A DNA stretch of 64,000 nucleotides, taken from positions 367,501 to 431,500 of the forward strand of contig NW_026516676.1 in assembly GCF_025766255.1 (NCBI RefSeq). The letters are read 5' to 3'. This stretch comes from Zychaea mexicana. Lineage: Eukaryota; Mucoromycota; Mucoromycetes; Mucorales; Lichtheimiaceae. Positions 13,661-25,336 of the stretch are shown here, in pieces. The notes under the pieces were generated by a model. The model saw only the letters and a list, made by a program, of their open reading frames with translations, was not told the origin of the DNA and did no database searches. Position numbers and translations under genes: made by a program. Position 1 is the stretch's first letter. Each line of letters starts with the position of its first letter.

Positions 13661-15022
13661 ATGGACATTATCCCATTCTTCACAGAAGCACGCAACATAC
13701 TCGATGCGCACGTAATGTGTTTTGAACGCTTTATTGACGCGTAGAGTGATTTAACTTGCACTTCACTGACACGACTGCTCTATCACTCTTACGCTTCAAA
13801 CTTTTTGAATGGGGTACATGGTAGCACGATCGACGCGAACGCGTGATCAAAGTGTCAAGGTATGGTATGCAATGCTGCTACTAATGATAGCCCGAGCTTA
13901 TGGCTAATTCTAGTTATCCTTTATATAGAGATATTACAGCACAAAGCAAGAAAATGGTCTTTGCATTGCATCGGTATGTCATTCAGTCGACAAACGACAA
14001 AGACGCGATTCGTTATACATTGCATAATAACAAATTATCGATTGACCGGCTGACTTGCGTGGATTATGTAAAACAATATGGAAATGAACTATAGTGCGGC
14101 ACAAAAAGGTGGCAACTATAAAGAAGCAAAATTAAAACAAGAAGAAATCATGGGACTCTTTCGACAACTCGCACCAGAGGTAGCAGGAACCAACTATTAC
14201 AGATACGCACGCAGTTTCTCGGGTGGATTTGAAGAATTCGTAAGGAACCTCATTACTGGTGATCGACGTTTGTTTGTTGGAGAGGGGATCATATCCAATC
14301 AATGACAACGCAATATGTAATTTTTATGCAAAATTTCCACTATATAGATTGAAGGTGTCGCGTTCTTACATTATCTAGAGCACACGACTATGATTAAAAA
14401 AGAGGAAATCGACAAACTTTTTCAAGACGAAGATGGCGATCAGGTACGGAGAGATGAATGGATCTGTAATTATAGCAAGCATGTCGTTATCAAAGGCTAA
14501 CAGAAAAGAAAACACAGTGGTTGTACGTTCGCGCCGAGGATTATGTATTAGGAATAGCAGACTTCACGGGTGAATTGATGCGATATGCGATTAACATTAT
14601 CACGAACGGTAATTACGATCAAGCATTGCAGATATGTCGATTTTTACGTCAAATCAGCACAGGTAAACAGGAAACTCGAATAAAATTTTACTAGCGCTAG
14701 ATATTAATGCGCATGGTGTATGTATAGACTGCGAGATTTTGGCAGGTTCATCATTGCCGCAGTTAGGCAAGAAAATGGGTGCCCTTCGTTCAAGTATATC
14801 CAAGGTGGAACGAGGCAAGTTACTTTTTTAAGCATGTGTTGAAAGAGGAGAGGAATCTTGATAGACGGTGATGATAATGATGAATTATGGCATATTTGCA
14901 TGTACTCTATAGCATGTTATGCGTTTCAAATACGGGGCAGTGAATATCCAAAGGAAATGTATCAACAGATAATTCGCGACGTTCAATCACGTCACGAAGA
15001 TGAAAGGCCTCAGGATGATTGA
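13661..15022 (+). CDS. Translin-associated factor X (TRAX)
   Basis: TRAX pairs with translin to form the C3PO endoribonuclease, acting on small RNA passenger strands and tRNA precursors. The gene starts with short exons. Exon 1 (13661-13711) gives MDIIPFFTEARNILDAH; exon 2 (about 13826-13860) gives HDRRERVIKVS; exon 3 starts near 13929 with RDITAQSKKMVFALHR. After an intron ending at 14093 come GGNYKEAKLKQEEIMGLFR, then NYYRYARSFSGGFEEF, the catalytic-type Glu-rich region EGVAFLHYLEH (about 14350) and ADFTGELMRYAINII (about 14560). The final exon contains ACYAFQIRGSEYPKEMY. The GELMRY and RGSEYPK motifs mark TRAX rather than translin. The stop is at 15020-15022. Splice sites were chosen to keep the family alignment continuous. 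Confidence 0.88.
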
Positions 15023-15053
15023 TGCTGAAGCAAGAAAGATGTATGTACGATGA

Positions 15054-15674
15054 TCAAAGTAAACAGTGGTTACTTGGCAAAACCAAGTCAGGAATGTCAA
15101 TATAGTCGGGTATAGGCAAGTCTTGTAAGCTTGGTGGTGTTTCTATCCACACGTACGCCACCTCGCGCAATTCTTGCCCTGCCATTTTTTTCGTCTTGAC
15201 TATCTTTTTGCGCCTGGATAGTTGCCGCTTCTTTTTAGGCTCTTTTTCTTCTTTGGTTTCGCTGTTGTTGTTTTCTTTCATACCGGTCATGCTTGACAAC
15301 GTCCTCTTTTTACTCGGTGCTGTTGTTGTTGAAGAAGAGTTAGATGATGATGCGGATGTCGTTGATGTTTGTCGCCGTTGTGTCTCAGTTCCTGTTTTCA
15401 TTTTAAGCGGTGGTAGTCGTCGAGCTGTAGAGGATGAGGCACAAGATGATATGTCACTACTTCTTCTGCTGTTGTTGCTGACACTTTTACAGAGATGGCA
15501 TTCGCAATTGGCGGATTCAGTGGATTTATGTTTGCGATCGAGCGATTGGAGATGTTGGAGATGTGGAATAAATTCTCCTATTTCAATGCGTTAGTCTCGG
15601 GTGACTCCCTTCCTCATACGAAAATAAAGTACAAAACTTACTCGCTGAACGGTATGCCCTTTTTGATGGGTGTC
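15054..15674 (-). CDS. Unrecognised protein with Ser-rich centre, basic patch and acidic C-terminus
   Basis: I do not recognise this gene. On the minus strand an open exon runs from an acceptor at about 15577 to the stop at 15054. It reads FIPHLQHLQSLDRKHK, a possible metal-binding cluster CECHLCKS, Ser/Thr-rich sequence, a strongly basic stretch (KKKRQLSRRKK, a plausible nuclear localisation signal near 15225) and an acidic Pro-rich end (ETPPSLQDLPIPDYIDIPD). A branch-point-like ACTAAC sits just upstream of the acceptor. A plausible 33-base mini-exon precedes it (15642-15674), but I could not place the start codon, so the 5' end is incomplete. It is convergent with the TRAX gene, with only 31 bases between stops. 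Confidence 0.5.
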
Positions 15675-15858
15675 CTATATTAATTTATAAAAAATTTAAA
15701 AGTGAGAAGGATCTATCTTTGTGCACCATCAAGCCCACATAAACTTGACAGGTCACCCCGCACAGACTTTCACTTGCCAAAGATAAATTTGTCATTACGC
15801 CTACTATCCTTTCTACCTCCCAAAGCATACCCACGCGGCAGCCCACACAAGATTGCGT

Positions 15859-16137
15859 CTACAGCGATGAATTGAAACGGAAAGTTGAGCGAGGAGTTAA
15901 TGCTGGACCATTTCGTCAGAAAGGAGTGCCACAGCAACCCCAGTATCAGTATTCCTGTTTGACAGTGTCATTTATTTTACCTTGTCTTTCGCGAGCAAGC
16001 CCTTTGCCTAAAATACGGTACCATTTATGCCCTTCGAAATCTCCACTTTTTTTGAATGAATAAACTTCAAAGCCAGCCCCTTGTGCCATTGCTATGCCTT
16101 TGGCACCGTCTGAATGAATTGGTGGTGAAATGAGCAT
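15859..16137 (-). CDS. Small unrecognised protein, about 66 residues
   Basis: The gene is read on the minus strand from ATG 16137. Exon 1 contains SDGAKGIAMAQGAGFEVYSF and HKWYRILGKGLARERQ, then a GTAAAA donor. An acceptor (CCAG) at about 15903 restores the frame for 14 more codons (LTPRSTFRFNSSL) and a TAG stop at 15859-15861. The sequence is compositionally protein-like, with Gly/Ala/Lys and aromatic residues, unlike the surrounding noncoding DNA. I do not recognise the family. The alternative is an exon of a longer gene. Confidence 0.4.
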
Positions 16138-16330
16138 GTTGCTATAAAGACGAGACTGTCTGGAGGGCAGGGAAGAAAGAAAGAAAAAAAAAGGGGGGGG
16201 GGAAGAAAGATAACGCGTTTGCGACCCGAAAACTTTTGTTATTGCGACGCGTAGAAAAACGTGTGAGTGTTTACAAAGGATTGTATTTTCCCCAAAATAT
16301 TAGGTACACAGGTAAGCTACTATATTATCC

Positions 16331-17391
16331 TTAATTCATTCCTGTCTTCTCCATTCTTGCATTAACTTGTTGAGATCTGGAATTAACTTCTTTTGTAGAG
16401 TTGGTACGCGGGTAAGGCACGTCGGGCACTGGTTTACCAAGAAATTTGCACAAACGATCCCAACCCTCGCCAAGCTGAAGAACCAAAAGGCGGTCCTCGG
16501 GAACGGTCCTTTTCACCCAGTTGTAATGTTCTTCAAACTTGGCTCTGATTGCCTCCTTGTCCGAGAATCGTTTTGGATCAACGATATCTCCGCCCATGGC
16601 AATAACAGAAACCATCGAGAAAATACGTCTAGATATTATACAGTGATTAGTTACTATATTGCTCGTGCAGGTACCATAATTTGCGAGAGGAGCTACACTA
16701 TATGTGCATTATGCGTTGAAGCAACTTGTCGGGCTGCTGCTGTACGGTTACTAGAATACAACCACCACTCGGACCATATACTCTCTCATCATCGAACACC
16801 CGTCCCTCCATATGCGTAAAAGGAAAAGTTGGAGTCGTCGAGACTTACCTCATATACGCTGATTCGGATGGAGCCATGACATTGTGTGCCATTGGATGTA
16901 AGGTATTAGCAACAGAGGTATACCAGCTGTCAAAATCACGTTCGGTAAGAAGCACTTTGGCATTAGGATATTTCTTCAAGAGCGGGGCCAAGAACTCTGC
17001 AGTAGGCCTAATGAGAAATAATATATACGGGTAAGTTCATCAGCTCGCCATCACACATACTTCTATACCGTAAAGTACAAAGATTCTATGTGGTTACAAA
17101 CCAGTCTACTGCCGCATCGAATCCCTCATACAACATATCCCAATCAATTTCATGATCAGGATGCTCGTAGGCCTCTTGAAAAACTTCAGGATGGCCATCT
17201 CGCTCAAACATTTCGGTCATATGGTGCGTGTGGAACCTGATACTCCTGGTGTCAATATCACTTTCTACATCATGACATACAAAGTTTATGATATACTACG
17301 TGATTCCTTACCCTAGCATATTCAATGCAATGCGCAAGCTCTCGGTGCCGGTACGACCATAACCAGCTCCAATGATTTCAAGTGGTGCCAT
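16331..17391 (-). CDS. Sulfotransferase-family protein (Sulfotransfer_4 type)
   Basis: On the minus strand the gene opens with MAPLEIIGAGYGRTGTESLR (ATG 17389-17391); the GxGRTGT segment is the PAPS 5'-phosphosulfate-binding loop of this family. A second exon contains HHMTEMF and DWDMLYEGFDAAVDW. A third has KYPNAKVLLTERDFDSWY, where the Arg/Ser region matches the 3'-phosphate-binding segment. The last exon includes HYNWVKRTVPEDRLLVLQLG and EGWDRLCKFLGKPVPDVPYP, the usual end of the family, then a short polar tail. Fungal members are cytosolic proteins of mostly unknown substrate, so sulfate transfer is inferred from fold only. Introns lie near 16620-16850, 17010-17100 and 17240-17310. Confidence 0.85.
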
Positions 17392-19045
17392 TCTTGATTA
17401 AATAATAGCGAAAATAATTTCAAGCCTGGAAGAAAAGGTCAACTACAGAAAAAGAATTTACTTATTTATATATAACCAGACACGGAAGAATTACTTCTCA
17501 AAATCGGTGGAAAGCATAATCATTTCGAAATTTCTGAGTCATCCTTCCGCCCCTTTCCTTCATGCTACTTCTTCTCCGGAGGCGAAGTACCGCGATCGCT
17601 GTAGCCTCCTTTTTATCTGATTTTCAGGCGACCGCATATCCGCACCAGTGGAAACAGAGCTCCTGACGCTAGTACTTATTCATGCATCCGGATAAACTTA
17701 TACTCCGCATTATATGTCATTGAATGCATCTCAATTATTGGCATATGATGGGTACTACATTTACCGAGTACTAAGCAGACGCTATAGTATTCGTATGTTG
17801 ATTAGATTAGGAGCATATTTGTGGTGTTAAATCATTATTTAGCACATCTTAACCCGAGCATGTTCAATTGGTGTTAGCAGAAGCTGCCTGGCGTCAATGA
17901 TTTCAAGCGTTACCATGGATTCTTGGGCTCAATCGCAGAGAAGTATCTCGATTAAGATATCCACCAAACTCGCTGTATGTAGCCAATTTATTTTCTGTCA
18001 TAGCTTGCGTCCTGTCTTGCTGGCGGAGATCCTAAATCAGAAGCAAAAAAAGCCATTGTCAGTAGCAGAATGATGCACAGAAACTAACCCTTCACCCTGT
18101 ACAATTAGATCCATGCATTCGCCAACCATTATACGGCGTAGCTCTTCAAAGTTCGTAAAAGCTTAAAGTAACTGACTAACTGTTCCGAAAATGTCCTATA
18201 CAACTAATCTTAGCAGTGAGATTCTGTGCTATAACTAGGATGTTCTAACTTACGGATCTCGTGAAGGTCACCATCAACATAAAAGCCATGCTTTTTATAT
18301 AAGAAAATTTGGCGCATATGGATACTTGCGGAATCATCATGCTATTTAAACTAAATCATTTTCTGTTGTTTATCTGGCGTTAATTTGGTGATCTGATAAC
18401 TTGATAAATTGCACCTTTTTGCATCACCAAATTGGTACTTACTGTTACTCCAAATGGCCATAACTTGAAATTCAAAAACTTGATCACATTTGGGCGTCAC
18501 GGAGGTGTCCAGGTCATCGCATGGGCATTGTATCTTTTTCGTCTCCTTCTCGCTGCTATTCGTGTTTCAACATCACTATCAATGGATTCTGGTGGACGAT
18601 GGTCTACTTAAGGCTAACAGCATGCACTTTTTGAGGCCTGACATACTAGAAAACATACGCGCTTTATAACCACTGGACGAAGGCAGCAAAGGGTTTTCAG
18701 CCAGCTAATGTTGTTGCCGTGGAGGCTTTTCTCGCGGGTCAGCATTCGAGATATATCCGTTGCGTGCTATGGTGTCATTGTGAGCAATATGTATTCTTTG
18801 TAAGTCTCAGCTGCCATAGATGACTGTTTTTTTAAAACGTTATCAGCACTACTACACATAACACAAGCTTGTTATTCTATATTTTCAGCATACAAAGTGT
18901 AGTACGCATGGACAAGAATAAAGTTTATTGTATTATGAAGGATGCAATATGTGATTTTTTTAACCAGAATCGTGTAAGAAAAAATGAAATGTGTTTGATG
19001 TGCGATCGAATATGTAAAAAAGGGAAAGAAAAAATATTATGAGTT
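17392..19045. other. Gene-poor gap with one decayed coding scrap
   Basis: There is no intact gene in these 1.65 kb. At about 18640-18800 (plus strand) the sequence has protein-like codons (for example ALYNHWTKAAKGF and AFLAGQHSRYIRC in one frame, joined to DILENIRAL in another), separated by a stop or frameshift. This looks like a degraded exon or mobile-element fragment that I cannot assign. The rest is A+T-rich and shows no structure. Confidence 0.35.
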
Positions 19046-22000
19046 TTATGCGGAAACAGGAGTTTCCAGACGAGCCTGACACTCGTTTACTGCTTTTGCT
19101 ACCCTTTCTGACCCACTATTCACGTAGTACAAAAATTCAAGTGCTCGATCCTGAATGTCCTTCGGTAGACTGATAAACGGCCCAAACAATGATCCTAGGT
19201 TTGTTTTGGATTTTTATATGGTGAGCTTAAGACTGATAAATGATTAAAGTTTTTTGAACATGAATTACCTTTAGTCGCGAGATTGACGTGGAAGAAGGGA
19301 ACCATAGCCAATTCCGTCGCTAGCAGCGCCTAGAGAGAGACAAAATTACACAGTATTCGTTAATCATCAAGTAAAATCCTAAATTTTACACTAGTTTACC
19401 TCTTTATCAAAGATATCCTTTGTATCCCGTTTGGCAATCTCGCACATGATGTTGAGAATAAGCTATGATTCGGCAATAAATGATTAGTAAATCAAGAAAA
19501 GTATACATTTTGAGTCAATTCCTAGTGGATGTTATACTCACGCGACTCGTCCCAATATGATTGGCCTTTAGCTGCCATAAAGTCTTTGGCAGAGTACGAA
19601 GCCAGTCTTGAACAAGTTTGGCGTATTCTGAGCCATCGAGATTGAAACGCCCATTATAGCTTGGACTTGATTGAATCTACCATTCGAAGATAAATAAAGT
19701 TAACATTGGGCTTATTGAGCGCTGTTGATCGTGCACAAAATGATATAATATTTATGCATACCAGATAAACGCTGCTCAGAAACTCCAGAGCTACCCGTTT
19801 CAAGCTTGAATTGGCATTGCATCGGTGATAATAATTAACGAATGTCTAACGTATTAAAGAAGAAGGGAACAGGTTAAGTTAAGGGTTATAAACGACAGTG
19901 GGATACTTTTGGACGACAATATATATGAAGGCACCCATCCACAACATCCGCAACGAAAAATTATACCTTAAAAATTTCAAATTGGTACTCGGAATCTAGA
20001 CTGTTCATGAAACCCCATACAGCTGGTAGCAAAGTATTCAGATCAGATTCTTTGAAATTGGCAGACATTGTTGTCATTTTTCCATTGTTTATATCCTAGC
20101 AGTATTTAATGAACCCTCGTCAGTTATAGCTGTCAATTTTTCTTTTTGATATCAGACTTAAGTGTATGTACCTGAGCTCCTAATACACCAAGGACATAGT
20201 CTACAATCTTTTCTGTCCATTCAGCGTTTACACCTTCCATTTCCTCCCGTCGTCGCTTTTGTCCGGCTGAAGATTGGATATGCGCTGTTTTAGCAAGCAG
20301 AAGCAACGAAGTTAATTCGCAAGTTGCAATATTCATCTCTCGTAATACAGCCTCGGCCTATATACAATCCATGAGTTACTGATCCAGATTATGCTAAAAA
20401 ACATGGTTTCTTTCATTTGTCTTCCCTTGCACGGATACATCATCTATTTACTGCCATTACCTTTGCACCACCATCGCCAAGAGCATCTGCGCCGTATGGA
20501 AAGTAGACGGCAAAATGCTTTAATAGCTGATAACAGTGTTTTTCGAGCCATGCTAGATTCACTTTGTTGATTTCGTCGCCACTAACTAACGCACGCCAAA
20601 GTACTAGTGTCAATTTCAAAACGACGTTCAATAATTGAAGTGCAGGTGTAAGGGCAATTGAATTTGTTGTAGCGAAGACGGAAGGCGCAGTCTCAAGCCA
20701 TGAGCTCACCAACACCGGTTGAAATGTCTCAATAAGTGTCTAATAGATATACGGTAATTCGAAAAGAAAAGGTGTGAGCAATTTTCTTTGGCTATTCACT
20801 ATTTTTCCATCTTTAGGATCCACCCAATAACAATACACATACCCGAACATCAAAACTATCCAATTTGCCGCTTGCTGCGCTATTAGCTTTTGATATATCC
20901 GACCTCGTCGAAATATCGCTTAAACCTTGGCTGTTTGGACCCGATGATTCGAACAAGTTTAAGCTTGGCAAATCGGTATGTGACAAATGCGGGATGATCG
21001 AGCCTGTTGCAGGATGTGTTAAAAAACAAGATACCTTATAATTGGTTTAGAGCAATTAATTTAGCATATAAAATCATCTTTAAAGCTTATCAAAATTATT
21101 GTACTCACTGGTATCTTTGATGATGGATCATAGCGTATTACATTGGAGTCTCGTTGTGATTTTAATCGAGCCAACTGCTTTCTAAAACTGTCCTTTGCAC
21201 GTCTGTTGTCCAGCGAGCCTAACAAGAACCACATACTTGAACGTAGGAAAGTTGACGATCAATACCAATTACGTAACTTACTAGATTTAAGAATATACAT
21301 AATATATGAGACTTACTGTTCGCGGCGATTTCTTGAAAGACCTGATTCTAAAAACTTTGCGAGACTACCCAAGAGTTCTAATTTGCTCTAAAGGAGAAGA
21401 CATAGTTTAGCGCATGATTGTACGATAATAATGGTTTTAATAGCAGAAGAAACAATGGAGGTTAAATAGCTATCATCCCCCCATCCCTTCTAGCTTTTAC
21501 CTTGTGAATATGCAAATGTGATTTCGCAGCAGCAGCTTTGGCTGATCCCACATTGGTAATCTTTGTTCCACCTGCATTGCTGTTGGACATAGAAGCAGAC
21601 ATTGAGCCGACCGCATTGACCATCAATAAACTGGTGTAGATACCCACAATCTTGTTCCAAAATTTATCCACGACTGTCTCTGAAGCAAGGTCAACCCATA
21701 GATCCATCAGTTTGACAGCATCCAATCGCACATCTTCAAAAATATGGGACATGGCGGAGCATGTGTACATAACGAGCAATGGAAGAAATGGTGCCAGGTT
21801 CACCTTGTCAACGGTTGGCATAGCTTCTTGAAGAAACGCTAGCAACGCTTTGCGTACTTCACGATCCTGAATGAAATCTTGTTAGCATTCTTTTACTGTT
21901 ACTTTGATCCAATTATCAACATGATTCGGAAAAACTTACATCATCCACGAATAATTTTAAAATACCATTGACGACCGTACCAAGTGAACTCGTGAGCGTT

Positions 22001-22621
22001 TCTGGATGCGTTGCACAAAGCTCTTGTAATCCAAGCATAGCATCTTGGTTTTTTTTTATAAAATGACACCCGGTTGTTATTGAATAAGTATAGAAAAATT
22101 AAAGACTATGCCTCTTCTTCCCTCCAATCTTCCTATACTTTCCCAAGCTCCTAGAACAAAATTTTGAGAAAACTTATCCGGTAACTTACCCTTGCGTACA
22201 CCGGAATTGTAATGCTTTAACTGGATTATTAGATCGGTAAGGGTCAGGTTTCTACGTGTAGTCACTTGCTTCGTTTTATCCTCGGTAATGCTTTGATTTG
22301 GGAGCGAGATGCCTAATTTTCAAAACAGCGATGAGCATATACTTGTACGCTGGATTTGAGATCGAGTGCTCTATGTAGAAATCATATTACTTTTCGAATG
22401 GAATGAAGTGTCGGTGTAGTTGTCAGGCAAAGCCTTCTTTTTGCCAATTTTCAACTTCTTTTTCTATATGCATTTATTTTCCAAAGGATCAATGTTAACA
22501 AATGCTGTTATAAGCATGTATCTGATTTTAAAAAACCGAGATCAAAGTTGAGACGTTATGTAAAATCGCACACCTTAAAGTCTTCGTTTTTTGCTGCTTT
22601 CTTTTTTCTGGCGTTAGGCAT
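19046..22621 (-). CDS. Ipi1/TEX10-type pre-rRNA processing protein
   Basis: Read from ATG 22619-22621, the N-terminus MPNARKKKAAKNEDFK is followed by exons KKKLKIGKKK (near 22450), RNLTLTDLIIQLKHYNSGVRKG (22195-22260) and LGLQELCATHPETL. The LKVGKKK and L..L..HYN.GVR pattern is the Ipi1_N signature shared by yeast Ipi1 and animal TEX10. The long remainder is HEAT-like helices (for example FLPLLVMYTCSAMSHIFEDV, about 21720-21790), and the length resembles TEX10 rather than short yeast Ipi1. These proteins form the Rix1/PELP1 complex with Rix1/PELP1 and WDR18 homologues and are needed for ITS2 processing and 60S subunit release in the nucleolus and nucleoplasm. There are about a dozen introns. 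The last exon contains SLPKDIQDRALEFLYYV, with the stop at 19046-19048. Confidence 0.85.
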
Positions 22622-22862
22622 CGTTCGGTTTTTATTACACTCTTTTTCGAAATCAAAGTCGTGTGCCACGGAAAAGGAAGTCAGAGGTTGACAAAAATAG
22701 AAGTCGTGTTTTGGCCAGTAATCAATTCGGATGATAACAAATTGAAAGTCGTTTCACAGAGAAAAAAGTTGTTGCACAAAAAAGTTTGGCAAAGCCATCA
22801 CTATAAAAGCACAACGCCTCGTTGAGGTCAAACCTCTTTTCTCTTTCACCATACTACAAATT

Positions 22863-24154
22863 ATGAACGGTCAATTTTTTTATGAAGGTGGACAGGGCCA
22901 TGTTGTTGATGAGCATGGCTGCCTTGAGCCCATGGATTATGTTGTTGATGAAGAAATGTACACCCTTCAAACAATCAGTTCTCACACCGATTATTTGCAC
23001 ACTCTTCATCGTGTGCACAACCATGAGCCTGTTGTTGTGCATGTGGACGAAATACAGAGTAAGGACGTTCATATGAAAGAATCAGTTACAAAACGAGAGT
23101 ACACAGTCTATACGGATCAGGACAAAGATTCTTCAAACTGATGTTCGAGAAGGTTTTGAGTGCATCAGCTGCTGCAAAGCAGTTGGGAATTCGTGTTCGC
23201 TCGGCGCAAAGGTGGGCGCTGCAGTATGAAAAAAATCTTGACGGCATATTTAAAAAGGGTAAAAGCTCTGGTCGTCCTCGCATTCTCAACGATGAGCATA
23301 AGAGAATTATTTTAGAATGGGTTGATGAGAATCCGTCAATAGTTCTTGAGCAATTGATGGAAGAATTACGTCAAAGATTTGAAGGGATCCAAGTGTCCAA
23401 GACAACACTTTATCGGTTTATGAAGAATGCATGCAACTTATCTTTGAAAAAAGCCAAATTTCAACCCGTTGATAGGAACAGTGAAGCCAAGATCCAAGAG
23501 CGGTTTGACTGGATACGCAAATGGGATGAGACAGACATGGATTTTAGAAAAAATTGTGTTTTTCTTGATGAGTTTGCCTTCCATATTAATTTGAAGCGTA
23601 GTATGGCGTGGTCAAAAATAGGATCTACTGCTGTGGTAACTGTCCCAAAAACAAGAGCAAAAACGACTACTATCCTGGGTGCAATCTCTGCATCTGGTCT
23701 GATTATATGCAGCTTAAGACTTCCACAGGTTTCGACCAGAAAACGAAAGCGAACAAATGCTTCTGAAATTATTAGCCGAGGAACTGTCACTGGTCATTAT
23801 CTTAGTTTTCTCAAGGCTACAATGGATGAGATGGATAAGTACCAGCACATGAAAGGTCATTATTTGGTCATGGATAATGCTCCTATTCATAAAGCCGAAG
23901 ATATTTCTCGGTATATTGAGTCTAGAGGATATCGATGTGCTTATCTTCCATCATACTCGCCTGAACTCAATCCTATTGAACAGTTTTGGTCCGTTCTCAA
24001 GAGTAAAGTTAAACGCAACAGGTTCTTGGAAAGCGAGACGTTGATGACACGAATCAGCGAGGCATCAAAGTGTTTGGAATTGAGTGATTTTGAAGGATTT
24101 GTTTCTCATTCTCATAAATGTTTAGATAGCTGTCGCAACGGAGAGTCATTATGA
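22863..24154 (+). mobile_element. Tc1-like DDE transposon coding region, two overlapping frames, nearly intact
   Basis: The second frame (23141-24154, 337 codons) is a Tc1/mariner-superfamily transposase. It has an N-terminal helix-turn-helix (AAKQLGIRVRSAQRW), a second DNA-binding helix set ending in KTTLYRFMK, and a DDE catalytic core with first Asp in FLDEFAFH, second in VMDNAPIH and Glu in SPELNPIEQFW. The spacing is DD34E, the classic Tc1 value. It has no internal stop. A separate frame (22863-23141, 92 codons, acidic and His-rich, no known domain) ends in a TGA overlapping the ATG of the transposase by one base (TGATG). I found no convincing terminal inverted repeats in the flanks, so element ends are unmarked. 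Related but broken copies lie at 45.7-46.0 and 48.7-49.1 kb. Confidence 0.85.
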
Positions 24155-25336
24155 TATGACGTTCAGTTTCCTTGAACGATTTATGATAACAAGCAAAAAC
24201 ACAAAAAAAAGGAGTCGAGTATCGCAGGTGTGCAAAGAACGTTGAGGCAACCGAGCAGGAACTGAAGACGAGAGGTGTCGTCGAACATCAACAATGGGAT
24301 CAACATTATGGTATAGTGATGTCGTTAATACGTGACTTGAGGGCGCCATCCAGAGTTGAGCTAAAAAAATAAGCGTCATCAGCTTCAGATTTGAGTGTTC
24401 CACCAGTGAGTCTGTTCCAAAATAAGAGTGTGGTGAAGAGTACGCCCTGAAGTGTGCGTTGTGTTGGTCGCACTACTATTCTTAGTGCAATCACAACTGT
24501 CATGGCATATTGGGTTTATTGAAACAAATTGTCATTTTGGGGGAGGTAGGGAAGAATGATTCCAAAGTGCACATGGGTAAATATTACAGAGTGGAGGATG
24601 AGAAGAGGGTGACAGCACGCCGTCAGAGAGATAAGAGGAAGGATACAGGATTACCATGACCCTCAAGATTCGAAAAGCTGCATATTTGTCATAGCATACA
24701 CAGTCCATGATTGCGAACATATCGAATACCCCATTATTTTAGCAACTTCAGAAGAGCAATTGGAGACAGAGGCATACGAAATCGAGTAAGTAGTATTTAT
24801 TTGATGTCATTAAAAAGTGGAGACCATCGTGGTTCTCCCACTGCGAGGAAGCCGCCCGTCACAAACGACCCTTTGGTCAACATCCATGGGCAGTTTGTGC
24901 ACATGCATTCACCAACGGAATGGTAGTCCTCGCACATTTTACCGGGTAGGAGCAACATGGAACGTTTGCGATCAAGACATTGGCATTGTGGAAGTCGTGA
25001 TTCACGAAAATAAAACAAGTGGTTAGTACTTTCTCTTCTAATTCTGCTTTTGGACGACAAGGCAAAGGAACCCAAACATGTGTCCGTATTTAAACGATGC
25101 AGATGCCGGTAACAGTGTTGGTTCATCTCCAGTCCACCCCAAAAGAATGGCCTTCTCAGATTACTAGACTCAGTGCTCCGCGAAATCCAACGTCCAAAAG
25201 CCAGCGTGTATGTGTTTACTTACCTGGAAAAGGACACCACTTGCAAGCGAAATGAAAGAAATGGAAGAACAAAACTCTCCTATTTTTATGGGTCCGATCC
25301 CGGACTTTACGATGCAGCTATTTATCGTCACAAAAT
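24155..25336. other. Region between Tc1-like element and DIRS fragment
   Basis: I see no recognisable gene. Several open frames of 60-110 codons occur on both strands, but none shows a domain, and they overlap without splice logic. The last few hundred bases may be the degraded 5' (gag-like) part of the DIRS element. Confidence 0.35.

Noticed and set aside
22690..24510. Terminal inverted repeats of the intact Tc1-like element
   Set aside because: Short matches such as GATAACAA occur on both sides but in direct orientation or too short to be meaningful.
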